Shown here one piece after another: positions 48,190 to 59,530 of a stretch of 64,000 nt of DNA (its first letter is position 1; every line of letters begins with the position of its first letter). A model generated the notes under the pieces. It was given only the letters and a program-made list of their open reading frames with translations, was not told the DNA's origin and searched no databases. The position numbers were made by a program, and so were the translations under genes. The stretch covers positions 5,801,318 through 5,865,317 of the forward strand of contig NC_058163.1 in the NCBI RefSeq assembly GCF_020080835.1, read 5' to 3'. The stretch is from Cotesia glomerata. Taxonomy: Eukaryota; Arthropoda; Insecta; Hymenoptera; Braconidae.

Positions 48190-48222
48190 CACACACACAC
48201 ACATACACACACGCGCGCGCGC
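48190..48222. repeat. (AC)n/(GC)n tract at the R1 3' end
   Basis: AC repeats with one ACAT break, then a short GC run, directly after the A-rich tail of the R1 element. Confidence 0.93.
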
Positions 48223-48228
48223 GAAACA

Positions 48229-48357
48229 ATTTGGGAACGTACTTGGTGTGCGTGGTTGCAAGAATATTTTACTTTTTGTGAAATTCTTGAAATCGATCTA
48301 TTAGGAATTAAAAAAATTTGGAGTACACAATGACGCACACGAAGTACGTTCCAAAAT
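48229..48357. repeat. imperfect inverted repeat
   Basis: TTTGGGAACGTACTTGGTG, then TGCGTGG, is mirrored by GACGCACACGAAGTACG, then TTCCAAAAT. Arms of about 30 bases around an AT-rich 65-base centre. A small foldback element is likely. Confidence 0.6.
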
Positions 48358-48471
48358 TATTTTTTTTCATTTTTAAATTTACAACAAAATTTTTTTTAAT
48401 TTCCGAAAATTCTATACAATCATATCAATTACTTGGATTATTTTTTTATTTTATATCTTTTTGTAAAGGAA

Positions 48472-49240
48472 AAAAATTAGAAAAACGGTAGACCCTGAAG
48501 GCCATCCGTGCAACTTCCCGCTAATTCCATACCTAGGTGCATAAAACTGCACTAATGATGTTTTTGAGCTCTTTGAGCTCAAAATACAATTTATGTGTTA
48601 TTTTGAGCTCTTCGAGCTCAAAAGTCTGATAGAAGTATCATAGAACAATATTTTTAAAATTTTCAAACCGCACTAACTTTTGAATGAATCAACCGATTTT
48701 CACGCGGTTGGCAGTATTTGACGCAATTTTTTGAGTTCCATGAAGAATCTTTAAGTTTGGATTGATAAAACTAGGAAATTTGGAGTAATTCTAAAAAAAC
48801 ACTTTTTTTGGTTTTCTTTCGTTCATGATATTTCTTGAACGAATTGACCAATTCTGACTGGCTTGACGGCGATCGACGTAATTTTTTCATGCTAATAGCT
48901 GATTAGTTTTTGAAATCGATCAGTGCAGCCGTTTCAAAGTTATTCCAAAAAATGTCGGAGTTCTGTTAAAAAAACACTTGTTTCCAAATATTTTATCGAG
49001 GATATCTCTCGAACCAATTAACCGATTTCCACGTTTTTGGCGGCGATCGACGTGGTTTTTTTAGCTCCAAAATTATTCTACATCATTAAAAACGATCCGA
49101 GAAGAAATGACGAAGTTATGTCAAAAAAACACTTTTTTCAGTTTTCTTTCGTTCACGATATCTCTCGAACGAATCAACCGATTTTGACCGGATTAGCGAC
49201 GATCAGCGTGGTTTTTCAAGCTTAAGGGCGGATTAGTTTT
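48472..49240 (-). repeat. family A repeat copy, reverse orientation, 5'-truncated
   Basis: Begins (in + coordinates) with the family 3' end ATTAGAAAAACGGTAGACCC and GCAACTTCCCGCTAATTCC, followed by GAGCTC palindromes and at least three modules (GGCGATCGACGT, CGAACGAATCAACCG). Stops before reaching the TG tract and terminal hairpin. Confidence 0.8.
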
Positions 49241-50003
49241 TTAAGTTTCACTTTCTCCATAAAAAAAAGTCAGGATCTAAAAATCTGGGACGCTATAGTT
49301 TGTGCCAGTGAATTTTATTAATTTTAAATAGAATTCATTATAATCAACGACCATAATCAATTAATATTGGTAATATAAGATGTATAGTATTATTATAAAG
49401 TATTATTAAAGGAAAAAAAGGTCTGTAAAATTAATAAAATTTTGCAACCTCAAAATATCGTTCTGCTTACAGTAAACATACTCGGTAGTCTGGCGCTTCG
49501 TTTACAACAGATTTAAACGGGACTTGGTGCCAGACTCTACCGAGTCTGTGGATTATCAATAGATGATATATTTCAATAATTAGAGTAAAAAAATTCCATT
49601 ACGACTCTACATAGACATATAAAGTTGTTATTAACTTCAATAGATAAAAAAAGATATATAAATCAAGGTCTCTTTTGTCGGTCAGCAGTCTGAAAATAAT
49701 GATTATAAGCACGGTTTTGACTAAACTATTATTATTTTTAACAATATTGACAATATGTATATCTAGATATATTAAATACCTTAAATATTGACAACTTTAT
49801 TAGGTTATTCTTTAAAATACTTTTTTTTCTTTAAGAGTATTTAAGAAATTTTTTATAATTTATTTTTTTCAGGAATATTTATGTGCTTAACGTATACGTA
49901 AATCAAAACGATAAAGCTCTTACCGATGATTTTTTAGTTCACGAATTCTTCTCTAAGATTAAGTTCGTTTTCAATAGAACTAATTTTGAATAATATTTAA
50001 AAT
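49241..50003. other. no exon seen; upstream of the damaged TIL locus
   Basis: AT-rich. ATTATTGGT-type words and a TCTGGCGCTTC / GGACTTGGTGCCAGACTCTA pair at 49488-49543 are inverted. A first exon of the TIL locus at 50004 would be expected here but was not recognised. Confidence 0.35.
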
Positions 50004-50326
50004 ACTCATGGATGGATAGCCTGTGATTCGAATGAAATGTGTGTCGGTGGATTTTATGATGAATGTGTAATGTGTCCGACAATTTGTCCGTCGATATGCG
50101 GAGTACCCGATCCAATTTGTCAACCAGTGAGTATATTAATTCTAAAAAAATTTTATAAATGATTTTTTATATTAATTGTAATCGAAAGACTATTTAGATG
50201 CTGAAGTGAAAGTAAAATTTTCAGAGCTACCAAAATATTCAAAAATTATTAAGGTGAATGTAATTTTTTGTCTGAGAATATACAAAAAACTTATTCTTAG
50301 TATTGATCGATAAATGAATGAAAAAA

Positions 50327-50850
50327 AATTAGGAAAATGGTTGACCCTGAAGGCCATCCCTGCAGATTCCCGCCAATTCGATACCTAAACGCTTGAAAAT
50401 GCACTTATGACGTTTTTGAGCTCTTCGAGCTCATAAACACAATTTGTGTATTATCTTGAGCCCTCCGAACTCAAAAAAATAGCTTTTGTATGCTTTTGAG
50501 CTCGGGGAGCTCAAAAGTTTGATAGAAGTTTGATAAAACACTATTTTTTGAATTTTCAAATCACAATAACTTTTGAATGAGTGAACCGATTTTCACGCGG
50601 TTGGTGGCATTCGATGCAGTTTTTTAATCTTTATGAAGAATCTACAAGTTTAAATTGATAAAACGAAAAATTTCGGAGTTATTCCGACAAAACGCTTTTT
50701 TCGGTTTTCTTTCGTCAACGATAACTCACGAACGAATCAACCTATTTTGACAGGACTGGCGGCGATCGACGTAGTTTTTTTATGTTAAGAGCTGATTAGT
50801 TTTTGGAATTGATTAGTAAAGTCGTTTAAAAATTATTCCAAAAAAACCCC
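50327..50850 (-). repeat. family A fragment, reverse orientation
   Basis: In + coordinates: TTAGGAAAATGGTTGACCC, then GAGCTC palindromes (50419-50513) and modules with CGGCGATCGACGTAG. Joined at about 50850 to a forward fragment. Confidence 0.8.
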
Positions 50851-50865
50851 ATTTGAGGAAATTTT

Positions 50866-50968
50866 TAACTTTCTGGTTTTCACCCCGTTTAGCAAAAATC
50901 GAGTTTTCATCAGATCTCGACGTTTGAAGATCATAGGAAGCTTCCCTGACTACTCCCGCGAGGTTGTC

Positions 50969-51008
<40 letters not shown>

Positions 51009-51027
51009 TGTGTGTGTGTGTGTATGT

Positions 51028-51066
<39 letters not shown>

Positions 51067-51068
51067 TA

Positions 51069-51104
<36 letters not shown>

Positions 51105-51248
51105 TGTGTGTGAAAGTATGTAAACCACTTATAACTTTTGAACGGCTCATCCGATTTTATCGCGGTTGGTGCCATTTGAAAGGGCTTGGCCAAACTTAGA
51201 ATTTGAATATAATTTGGGCCGATTTGGATCAGTATATTTTGAGAAATC
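50866..51248 (+). repeat. family A fragment, forward, with TG tract
   Basis: Starts within the 5' block (TTTTCACCCCGTTTAGC; TTTTCATCAGATCTCGACG), passes through a TG tract with interspersed ATG and CGCG (50971-51113) and the ATAACTTTTGAACGGCTCAT module, and stops abruptly at 51248 where R1 sequence begins. Confidence 0.8.
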
Positions 51249-51750
51249 AAGCATGATGATTCACCGGAGTGCCCGTCCTGCCCAGGAATCAATGAAGACG
51301 CGGAGCACGTTTTCTTTGAGTGCCCATGATTTTACCCATAGCGAGATGAGCTGGAGATGATGACCTAAAGAAGAAAATCCAACCAGAGACAATAGTAGAA
51401 GCAATGTTGTCTTCAAGAGCCTCCTGGAACGCCATCAGCACATTTGCAACAGAAGTCCTCATAGACTTGCGTTCCATCGAAAGAAGAAGAGTAAATGACA
51501 ACTAAAAGAAAGGTAAAATAACACCTTAGCTACCAGAAGAAAGAGCAGTAGCTAGATCCTCCCCTCACGAAGTAATGCCTAACGGCGGTTTCCATAAGGG
51601 ATTAGGGGAAAGAGGAAAAGAGGTTTAGGGTTTAGTGGGTAGGGGCGCTAGTGTCGAGTTTTAGTATGACACTGCGTCAAGTCGCCACATATCCAGGCCA
51701 AACAACTATGCCTAGAATCCGTAAAAAGGATTCCCCCCCCCCTTAAAACA

Positions 51751-51766
<16 letters not shown>
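51249..51766 (+). mobile_element. 5'-truncated R1-clade copy, 3' end only
   Basis: Begins AAGCATGATGATTCACCGGA, corresponding to the C-terminal Cys cluster of ORF2 at about 47684 in the long copy, continues with EAMLSS-type coding sequence (frame-broken) and the same 3' UTR, and ends in a long A run before an AC tract (51768-51786). Confidence 0.88.
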
Positions 51767-51767
<1 letters not shown>

Positions 51768-51781
<14 letters not shown>

Positions 51782-51953
51782 CACACATGCATACATACAG
51801 ACATACAGACACCATCGCGTCAATAGTCAGTCAAGCTTTCTAGGACCTCTAAACGTCGAGATTTGATGAAAACTCGATTTTCGTAAAACGGGGCGAAAAC
51901 AATAACTTCCCGATTTTTGAAAATCTTCGATTTTTTTAGCGGAAAGTTAAAAA
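51768..51953 (-). repeat. family A 5' end, reverse orientation, with AC tract
   Basis: After the AC tract it reads CGTCGAGATTTGATGAAAAC and ends with the terminal hairpin (ACTTCCCG ... TTAGCGGAAAGT, 51904-51950), that is the first 170 bases of family A on the other strand. Confidence 0.8.
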
Positions 51954-52365
51954 TTTCTTAAAAAAAAAAAGTTTAAAAAATCATCGTGTTTTTCTTTTTC
52001 TGAACTGTTTGATGGTACCAGCCTGTCAATGTCGACATGGTTTCGCACGTACTTCCGATCAGGAGTGTGTTCCAAGATCTTCATGTCCGTGATTTTATTA
52101 AACAATTCTGAAGAAACTATTAGAACATCGTAGATCTTTTTATCACCAAGGTAAAAACCAACCCAATTGAAGATCTATTTTAAAAATAAGTAAAAAATTT
52201 TTTTTTTGTTTCTCAGTCACCTTAACAATTAATTATAGTATATGCTCTCTTCAAACTTATTTTTATTAAAGATACATATTTAATAAACATTTTCTTAGAT
52301 TTTTTTTTTAAATATTTAAAACTCAGCCATTGCAACAACTTTTCCGGAGACACCTTCAAAAACAA

Positions 52366-52487
52366 GTGCAATTTTAAGCAATTTTAAATCAATTTTTAAT
52401 GCAATTTTAAGCACCTAGGTATGGAATTAGCAGGAAGTTGCAGGGATGGCTTTCAGAGTCAACCGTTTTCCTAATTTTTTTGATAGG
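52366..52487 (+). repeat. family A 3' end fragment
   Basis: GCACCTAGGTATGGAATTAG, then GGAAGTTGCAGGGATGGC and GTCAACCGTTTTCCTAAT, the last 80 or so bases of the family. Confidence 0.75.
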
Positions 52488-54080
52488 GTATTCCGAATGA
52501 CTTGAAAATTTAGAACAATAATCTAAGCATGTAGCATTAAAGAAACTGATTCCTTGAAGCTCCCAAACCTATGGGACCTCTCAAAATCCTTCTTTTTTTA
52601 ATTTAAAAATGGCAATTAATCGATTTAAAAAATTTTGATAATTTCAGCGATCACTTTGTTTTCTAACAGTGTGCTTTTTTGTCATTCATACTTACATCAT
52701 GACTAGCAGGTACGATTTCATGCGACAAATCCTTAAGATCTCTATTTTTTTAGACTCGCGCCTTTGGTAGAGCGCGCCTTAATACATGTAATATCTAAAA
52801 TTCATCAACCTAAATTTTATTTAAAACTTTTAATTATTGGCAGTCACATAGTGACAACAGGTTGCTAGTATTAATAAATATACAATCAATAATTAGTAAA
52901 AAAATTTTTAACCCCCCACTGACGTTTTGTTTGCTTTCTTCCTTAAAAATCCAGCAAACAATAAGTGACAATAAAATATTGAATCGTATTCATGACAGAA
53001 TAGGCAGTAAATATTGTTAAAGTACGACAACAATATTCTACACACATAAATAAATTACAATATACACACTATGGGTACCAAGTAAGTAAAAGCAAGAAAA
53101 AAATAACGACAGACAGAATTTAATGTTGACAAGACGTCAAGTGAGCGTAAGTTTTAGTGTTAAAAAGCTGTGCCGCACAAGATGTGTAAAGAACACAGAA
53201 GAGAGTACAGACTACACTGAGGGCGACGTCACGTTATTTTATCCTCAGACACATCAGTAGATATTCCTTGGGGTTAAAAAAATCGGGAACGTCTATACAC
53301 AAGATTAACAGTTGAGAATAAAAAGACCACCCAATGTTTAGTTGATGATAAACTAACCTAACCGTCACGCGATATTCTCACCTCGCTCTTTAGCCTTTGG
53401 CCTTGTTGTTATTTAACTCGTGTAGTTCTTAAACGTTTAATTGAATATCTCTTATTTCCATTCCTATCCAGTCTGCTCTCTATTGACATCTTCATTTAAC
53501 TCTAACCAAGTATCACGTTTCAATTCCTAACCTTCAACCTACGCTAACGCTTAAATTTATTAAAAGTTTATATTGTTCGCACTTTTATCAAACTGATATA
53601 CAGATATACAGATTGTTACACTCGTATTCGTATGTGGGGTATATCAGAAGGCAGATAAAATTTCTATAATGTCGTCCTCGTCGACGTTCTTGTCGAGAAT
53701 AATACTCAGACTTTCTACTATCCAAGAGATTTATTGATATCCGACGACTTCAGTCTTTTGCTTACTCCAAACTATAGGATTACGTGTACTTTGACTTAAC
53801 TTAAAGTCCTGGTATTGAGTATTGCCCGAGTTTTGACATCTCACGACCTATTGTGTTGAATTTTTTTTACTCCTATTCAATTTTTATATGGGACTGTTAT
53901 CTCACTGTTAAGTGAGAAATTGTATTATGCTTAGAAAAAATTTTACTCCCGAATAATGTTTTGTGGATCAACTATAACAATCATGAGAATCTTTCATTCA
54001 ATTTGTTCCGTTGAAAAAATTTTCGAGTATCATTTTATAGATCTATGTATAGTTTTTAATATATCCTATGACCATATATA
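52488..54080. other. no recognised gene; GC-richer patch 53090-53560
   Basis: The patch 53090-53560 has more balanced composition with GACGTCACGTTATTTTATCC and CTAACCTAACCGTCACGCG. No ORF above 60 codons; could be regulatory or untranslated sequence. Confidence 0.35.
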
Positions 54081-55410
54081 CACAGAAAGAAAAATTTCTT
54101 GACTAGAGAACAAAATTTTTGGCTCAAGAAAATTTTCGGGTGCAAGGAAGACCGAAATTGTGTTGGTCGAAAAAAAAATTTTTCTTAAAATTCTATTTTT
54201 GGTGGAAGTAATTTTTTTTTAATTCAAATTATCATAAATACTTGGTACAATAAATTTTTATATTTGATCGAAATTTTTAGATACTTTAGGGAAGCAGTGC
54301 CACCTACTTCAGCTGAGAAAAAAATTTTTTCACCTTGAGAAAATTTTTCTCTTGAATATTTGATACTCATTTTATATTATTTTAGCGTGCAATTATACAT
54401 ATTGAATGAAAAAAAATGTTTCAATATTACTTGATCTTCCTATTTGACATGTTAATCAAATATTAATGAAAATTTACTTCTATTGAGATATTTAATTTTT
54501 TGGAGCAAGAGAAAAATTTTCTCAAGTCAAGAAAATTGACTTCTATCAAGAACTAAATTTTTTTGAGCAAGAGGCTGAATTTTCTCAAAACAAGAAGATT
54601 TTCTTGACGTAAATAAATTTTCTTGGATCAAGATACGTAGTTCTTAAAGCAAGAGAATTAATTTAGTTTAAATAAGTGAAATTTCTTGTGTCAAAAAAAA
54701 TTTTTTTTTTTCGCTCAAGAAAATAATTAGAAAGAAATAGTAATTTATGTCAAATGGCCGCAAAGTGGCGATTTTCCGACAACGATGTTGCGATATGAGT
54801 TTAAAATTCGTGGCGGGAACGTACGAAAACGGGTGGAAGTTTAACGTCCGAGGCGAAGCCGAGGACGGAAATTTACGCTCATTTTCGTACATTCACGTCA
54901 CAAACTTTAAAGCAAATATCATAAAATCGTCGTTGTCAAAATTACCACTTAGTGGCCAAATAACATACAATATTTTTTGTTATTATCGTTCAATAAGTTT
55001 AACTTTTGAAGGATAGAAGGCAAATAATGACATATTGAAATTTTATGAAGTTTCACTAAAGCAAAAAAACTTAATTTTATATTAATTACCTTTTTATTAA
55101 TATTTATTTATGACGTGGTTTTTATTTTATTATTAGGTCCGCTTCGTAATAAACTTCCAGCAGAGAAATAATTAGCGCCACTCAATAGTAACTAAGTTTA
55201 AAATTCACTTAGTATCCATCAGTCGGTACACTAGAATTTGATTTATTTCGTTATAAATTTCATCCGATTGCACAAGGACAGTACGGAAAAGAAAGGGGAA
55301 GTAAACTTTGCGGCCTAGGCCGCGGAAAAAAGGCGGTATGTAAAGTTAAACTTTTGGAGCGAGTATAACAAAAAATATTTTCTTGACTCAAGTGAACCTT
55401 TTTTTCTGTG
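54081..55410. mobile_element. TIR element (CACAGAAAGAAAAATTTCTT), itself interrupted
   Basis: Flanked by TA (54079-54080, 55411-55412); ends CACAGAAAGAAAAATTTC and CTTTTTTTCTGTG. The part 54081-54730 is close to the reverse complement of 58376-59025 (both carry TTCGGTCTTCC or its inverse, TCAAGAAATTTTTC, and the CTTCTATCAAGAACTAAATT word). About 640 bases at 54731-55366 are absent from the other copy, so they look like a secondary insertion. Confidence 0.72.
54731..55366. mobile_element. secondary insertion inside the 54081 element
   Basis: The sister copy at 58325 runs straight across this point. The inserted part is GC-richer at 54753-54900 and contains an inverted pair TTTCGTACATTCACGT / ACGTACGAAAACGGG and a GTCCGAGGCGAAGCCGAGGA palindrome. 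Class unknown; its exact ends and target duplication were not resolved. Confidence 0.5.
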
Positions 55411-55412
55411 TA

Positions 55413-56189
55413 GATAAATCTGGTTTGATATCCTGATATGACCATATGGCATTATTAGGCGTTATATGATTATACGTACTGATACATAATTTTTTAATCA
55501 AAATTAGTGTTAAAAATCTCTGATAGAGGGCGCATAATCGCTAAATCTTCTCCCTCCAAGAGAGTTAAGTTTATAAAAAAGTTTATAAAAAAAGTTATGT
55601 AAAACTTCTATCAGGTGATACAAAAACTGTAAAACGATGCAAAATCTGTTTGATTCAAAATTGCTCTATTTAGAATTTTTTTACTTGGTTAGATTCTAAG
55701 CAATCATTAATAATATCAGTCCAGAATTGATTTTTCTATTGTTAGCTTGACGACGCTTGATCCTAAGCTTCAATAACAAGAAAAAATTTTTATTTTTCCT
55801 ATTAATCTTTTTAAATTTAGTTTAAATCCCCATAAATCCAAAAGAATCGAAAGACAATTTGTTCTCTCAACAAATCCCCCCTTCTCCTTTTTATCACATG
55901 TAAAATTTTAATTAACATTTCATTAATTTACTTACCAACTTTTTGCGACAAGCCTATAAACAGGTTATCTTTATGTAGCTGAAAAAATGACATAAAAGCG
56001 ATAACAAGTTGATGTCGTGGCCCATCCTATACTATCCTTGTGTTATCGGTAAGCCGCCGTTATATGTACCGGCGTTGTGTTGTGTTTTAAACCCAATATC
56101 CATGGAACTTTAAAGAGATATAACGGCCTCACTAGTGCAGTGCAGCTTAGATAGTTCTATACATAGTGAGGTGTATTGCAATGTATGGC

Positions 56190-56261
<72 letters not shown>

Positions 56262-57340
56262 GTATTAGTTACCGTAGCTTCGTAACGACGATAAGTGGGC
56301 ATCGTGATGCAAAACCGTGCCGGCAGCTTCAGCTCACGATGGGAAAGTGCATTCGGTCACTCGGCGGAAGACTTAAGATCTTCGACCTGTTCCTCTGTCT
56401 AGCCTTATATGGCTCTTTAGTATATATAACAGAGCAATAAAAAATTATTTTTTAAATTATAAATCTGGAGTTAAAAATTGATTGTTTTTATTTCAAACAT
56501 CTGCTCAAGAGAATCTACCGACTTGCATTGTTGTTGTGGACTAGCTTTATTTATTGAATTAATCTAATAAATTTATTGAAAAAATTGATAAATAATATAA
56601 CGATTAATTCCAGTGAAACTGTAGTCCATTAAATTTGTTATCATTTATTATTATATTATGATTATCTTCTATCGATGCTGATTATTAATGGTACTTGGAG
56701 TGCAGATGGGCGTGTGGCATTAATTTAAGTTACTACGAGTGATTTGTATGAAATTCGATCGTTCGCCCACACGAGAAAGCCATATGAGTGTGCAACTTAT
56801 ATTTATATGTATGTAAAGATATATCTATTGAAGAAAAGTTAACTCTTTGTTGTTATTTTACTGTAAAAATAATTCTCTATTCTATTTATTTTATTAGATT
56901 AAAAAATCATTCAGCATTGTATTATTTATTGTTGAAACTTTGATAGTTATATTTACTTGGATTATTTATGTTGTATTTATAATTGTCTTTCAGGGAAATA
57001 AGGGTTTTTTTTTTTTCATTTTTAAACAAAATTGAAGAAAAATTACGTAAAATAATATCCACGAATTTTTATAAAAACTATTAGAATCAAAAATGATTTT
57101 TGTAAAAGTTTTTTAATAAGCTCTAAACAGACACAAATAATTTTTAGCATTGTTATTTTTAGAACTTTTAATTTTTGTTAAGCGTAAAAAATAAATTATT
57201 TTTTATTTTCGCAGTAATAATTCTTACCAGAGTCACTGTAAATTCTAAATCAGTGACTAGTTTAAGAAGTAGTATCAATTTTTTTCAATTTATGTGACGA
57301 TTTTTTATGCTTCCATTACAATTTTTTTGTGGTGTGAATT
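55413..57340. other. no recognised gene; contains a TA microsatellite
   Basis: A TA tract occupies 56195-56261. Flanking DNA at 55960-56410 is GC-richer (GGTAAGCCGCCGTTATATG; GTGCCGGCAGCTTCAGC) without an ORF of known family; the Ile-Tyr frame across the tract is artefactual. The rest is AT-rich and featureless. Confidence 0.4.
56195..56261. repeat. (TA)n microsatellite
   Basis: Uninterrupted TA dinucleotide run. Confidence 0.95.
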
Positions 57341-57740
57341 TCATATCTATTTGAATATAATCTTATCTATTTGAATATTATCGATTAATTTGTCTTAATC
57401 TAATTGGAACTTATCCAATAATTTGTGTTTATCCAGTCCAGAGCCGTTTGAATCTTATCAATTGGAATTTTAATAATATGAACCTTAACTATTAATCTCT
57501 ATTAATTCAAACTTGATTTATTTGGATTTGATTAATTTAAACTAATCAAATGGGTGAATCTTATTGGTTAGAATGTATTAATTAAAACTCGATCTATTTG
57601 AACCTTATTCGTCAGTTTGTATTCATTCGAACCTTGTTTATTCATCTGCATTTATTTAGACTTGGTTTATAGGAACCTTTAAACCCAACTTATTAGTCTG
57701 AATCCATTTATCTACTGTACTTTTCACTTTTATCTTATAC
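57341..57740. repeat. degenerate tandem repeat (TTTGAACCTTATTCATTAGT type)
   Basis: Successive diverged units of very roughly 45 bases built on TTTGAA(C/T)CTTAT, (T/A)ATTAGT(C/T)TGTATT and CATTCGAACCTT words. The same words resume at 59310-59530, so the array was probably one block before later insertions. Confidence 0.55.
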
Positions 57741-58322
57741 ATTTGAATATTATTCTAAAAAAAAATATTTATTTAAAAATTACACTACAAATGAAACTAA
57801 AATTGCATTCCTAGAGTAATTTGATTTTAGAATCACAGTTGATACAAAAATTGTATCACTGTAGTGTGAATTTCATATCACTTTTTAGCGCATTCGCAAA
57901 CTAACTGTACTTTTCAGTTCAAGTACAGGTGATATCTAAGTTGTTTATATTTGTGTTTTTTACAATTATTCTTAAATTAATAGTAAATAAATAGGAAATG
58001 TCGACGGTCTAATTAGCAATTGATCTGACTCCTTATTTTTTAGAGGGTGATTTTTTAAAATTTTGATGTAGCGATAGTCTAATTATAGATTATTCGAATG
58101 ATCAAAACCAAAATATTATACCTCTGTTAGATATTAAATTATTTTCCAAAGTGAAAAACTTTTCAAATAAATTTTGAACTAGTTGTTTTTTCGTACAAAT
58201 GGAAGATTCTTTGAAATGCAGTTAGACATTTTGCTAATTAGAACGTCGATATGTAACCTACGACTTTGTACATTGAAAATTAAAAGAATTGTGAATAGAA
58301 ATACCAGTCAAAAATTCCTATA
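57741..58322. repeat. insert dividing the tandem array, with short palindromes
   Basis: Contains GATACAAAAATTGTATC (57840-57856) and similar self-complementary words; the matching right part 59070-59235 has TAGTTTTTGTATCATCTGATG. Probably another inverted-repeat element, interrupted in turn by 58325-59025. No gene. Confidence 0.4.
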
Positions 58323-58324
58323 TA

Positions 58325-59025
58325 CACAAAAAAAAGGTTTATTTGAGCCAAGAAAATATTTTTCTTCCTAATTATTTTCTTGAGTGAAAAAAAAATGTTT
58401 TTTTTGACACAAGAAATCTCACTTATTCCAACAAAATTAATTCTCTTGCTTTAAGAAATACGTATCTTGATCCAAGAAAATTTATTTAAGTCAAGAAAAT
58501 CTTGTTGTTTTGAGAAAATTCAGCCTCTTGCTCCAAAAAATTTAGTTCTTGATAGAAGTAAATTTTCTTGTCTTGAGAAAATTTTTCTCTTGCTCCAAAA
58601 AATTAATTATCTCGATAGAATTAAATTTTCATTAATATTTTTATTGACTAACATGTCAAATAGGAAGATCAAATAATATTGCATCATTTTTTTTTCATTC
58701 AATATGTATAATTGTACACTAAAATAATATAAAATAGGTATCAAATATTCAAAGGAAAAATTTTCTCAAGGTGAGAAAATTTTTTTCTCAGCTGAAGTAG
58801 ATCGCGCTGCTTTCCTAAAATATTTAAAAATCTTGATCATATATAAAAATGTATTGTATCAAGTATTTATGATAATTTGAATTAAGAAAAAATTACTTCC
58901 ACCAAGATTAGAATTTCAAGAAAAATTTTTACTTCAGCCAACACAACTTCGGTCTTCCTTCAGACACCCGAAAATTTTCTTGAACCACGAATTTTGTTCT
59001 TCAGTCAAGAAATTTTTCTTTCTGT
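58325..59025. mobile_element. TIR element, same family as 54081, opposite orientation
   Basis: TA on the left (58323-58324) and TATA on the right. The ends CACAAAAAAAAGG and CAAGAAATTTTTCTTTCTG correspond to the right and left ends of the 54081-55410 element. Rich in CAAGAAAAT / ATTTTCTTG words in both senses. The 62- and 69-codon open frames here are translations of the repeat. Confidence 0.72.
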
Positions 59026-59309
59026 ATACGCGTATTTACTGTTTATTGTAACTGTGGCGAGAGTATACAAGCCGTCAAATAAGTTCCATTAAAAAATACA
59101 TTAGATACGGATATTGCATCACTATGCGGTATAACTTTAGAAAATCCTCGGTTGTCATCACCAGTGATATAGTTTTTGTATCATCTGATGCCATTTTTAA
59201 ATGACTTTTGTTTATCTCACAATTAAATTCTTTTGCTTGAATAATGACAAAGATACAGATGGTCAATGCTGGGTGAGTCAATGCCAGCTTTACATACGTC
59301 TTTTTTTTT

Positions 59310-59530
59310 CGTGTATCCATTCGACACTTATTCATTAATTTGTATTAATTTACACATGATCGATTGAGACCTTATTCATTAGTCGGTACTCATTCACATT
59401 TAATCCATTTCGACCTTCTCTATTTGAACCTTATGCATTATTTTAAATCCATTTTGACTATCCACTTGAAATTTGTCAATTTAAAGCTCATATATTAGTC
59501 CGTATTTATATACACCTTACCCTTGCCTAT
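59310..59530. repeat. degenerate tandem repeat, right part
   Basis: CGACACTTATTCATTAATTT, GAGACCTTATTCATTAGTCG and GAACCTTATGCATTATTTTA continue the array of 57341-57740. Confidence 0.5.

Larger units (their letters stand above)
50004..52092 (+). pseudogene. damaged TIL-domain locus, two exons split by a mobile-element-filled intron
   Basis: Exon 50004-50126 reads IACDSNEMCVGGFYDECVMC then PTICPSICGVPDPICQP and meets a GTGAGT donor at 50127. The second exon 52003-52092 would read NCLMVPACQCRHGFARTSDQ then ECVPRSSCP and TGA. Together they form one TIL unit (C-x2-C-x3-C-x3-C, then CQCRHGFAR), joined in phase 0 like the two minus-strand TIL genes. Two faults: the bases before 52003 are TTTTTCTG, where an acceptor AG is required, and TAA at 49998-50000 closes the frame just upstream without an intervening AG. 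Using the nearby AG at 52020-52021 would break the reading frame. The intron (1.9 kb) is almost entirely family A and R1 sequence. I read it as a pseudogene, or an allele with a lost splice site. Confidence 0.72.

Noticed and set aside
54747..55016. 89-codon ORF
   Set aside because: Lies in the secondary insertion in a TIR element and reads across palindromes; probably chance.
56135..56440. 101-codon ORF
   Set aside because: Core is an Ile-Tyr translation of a TA microsatellite; flanks have no known domain.
58183..58676. Two ORFs of 62 and 69 codons
   Set aside because: Lie in a TIR element whose AAGAAAATTT words give Lys/Phe/Leu frames; the second copy does not keep them open.
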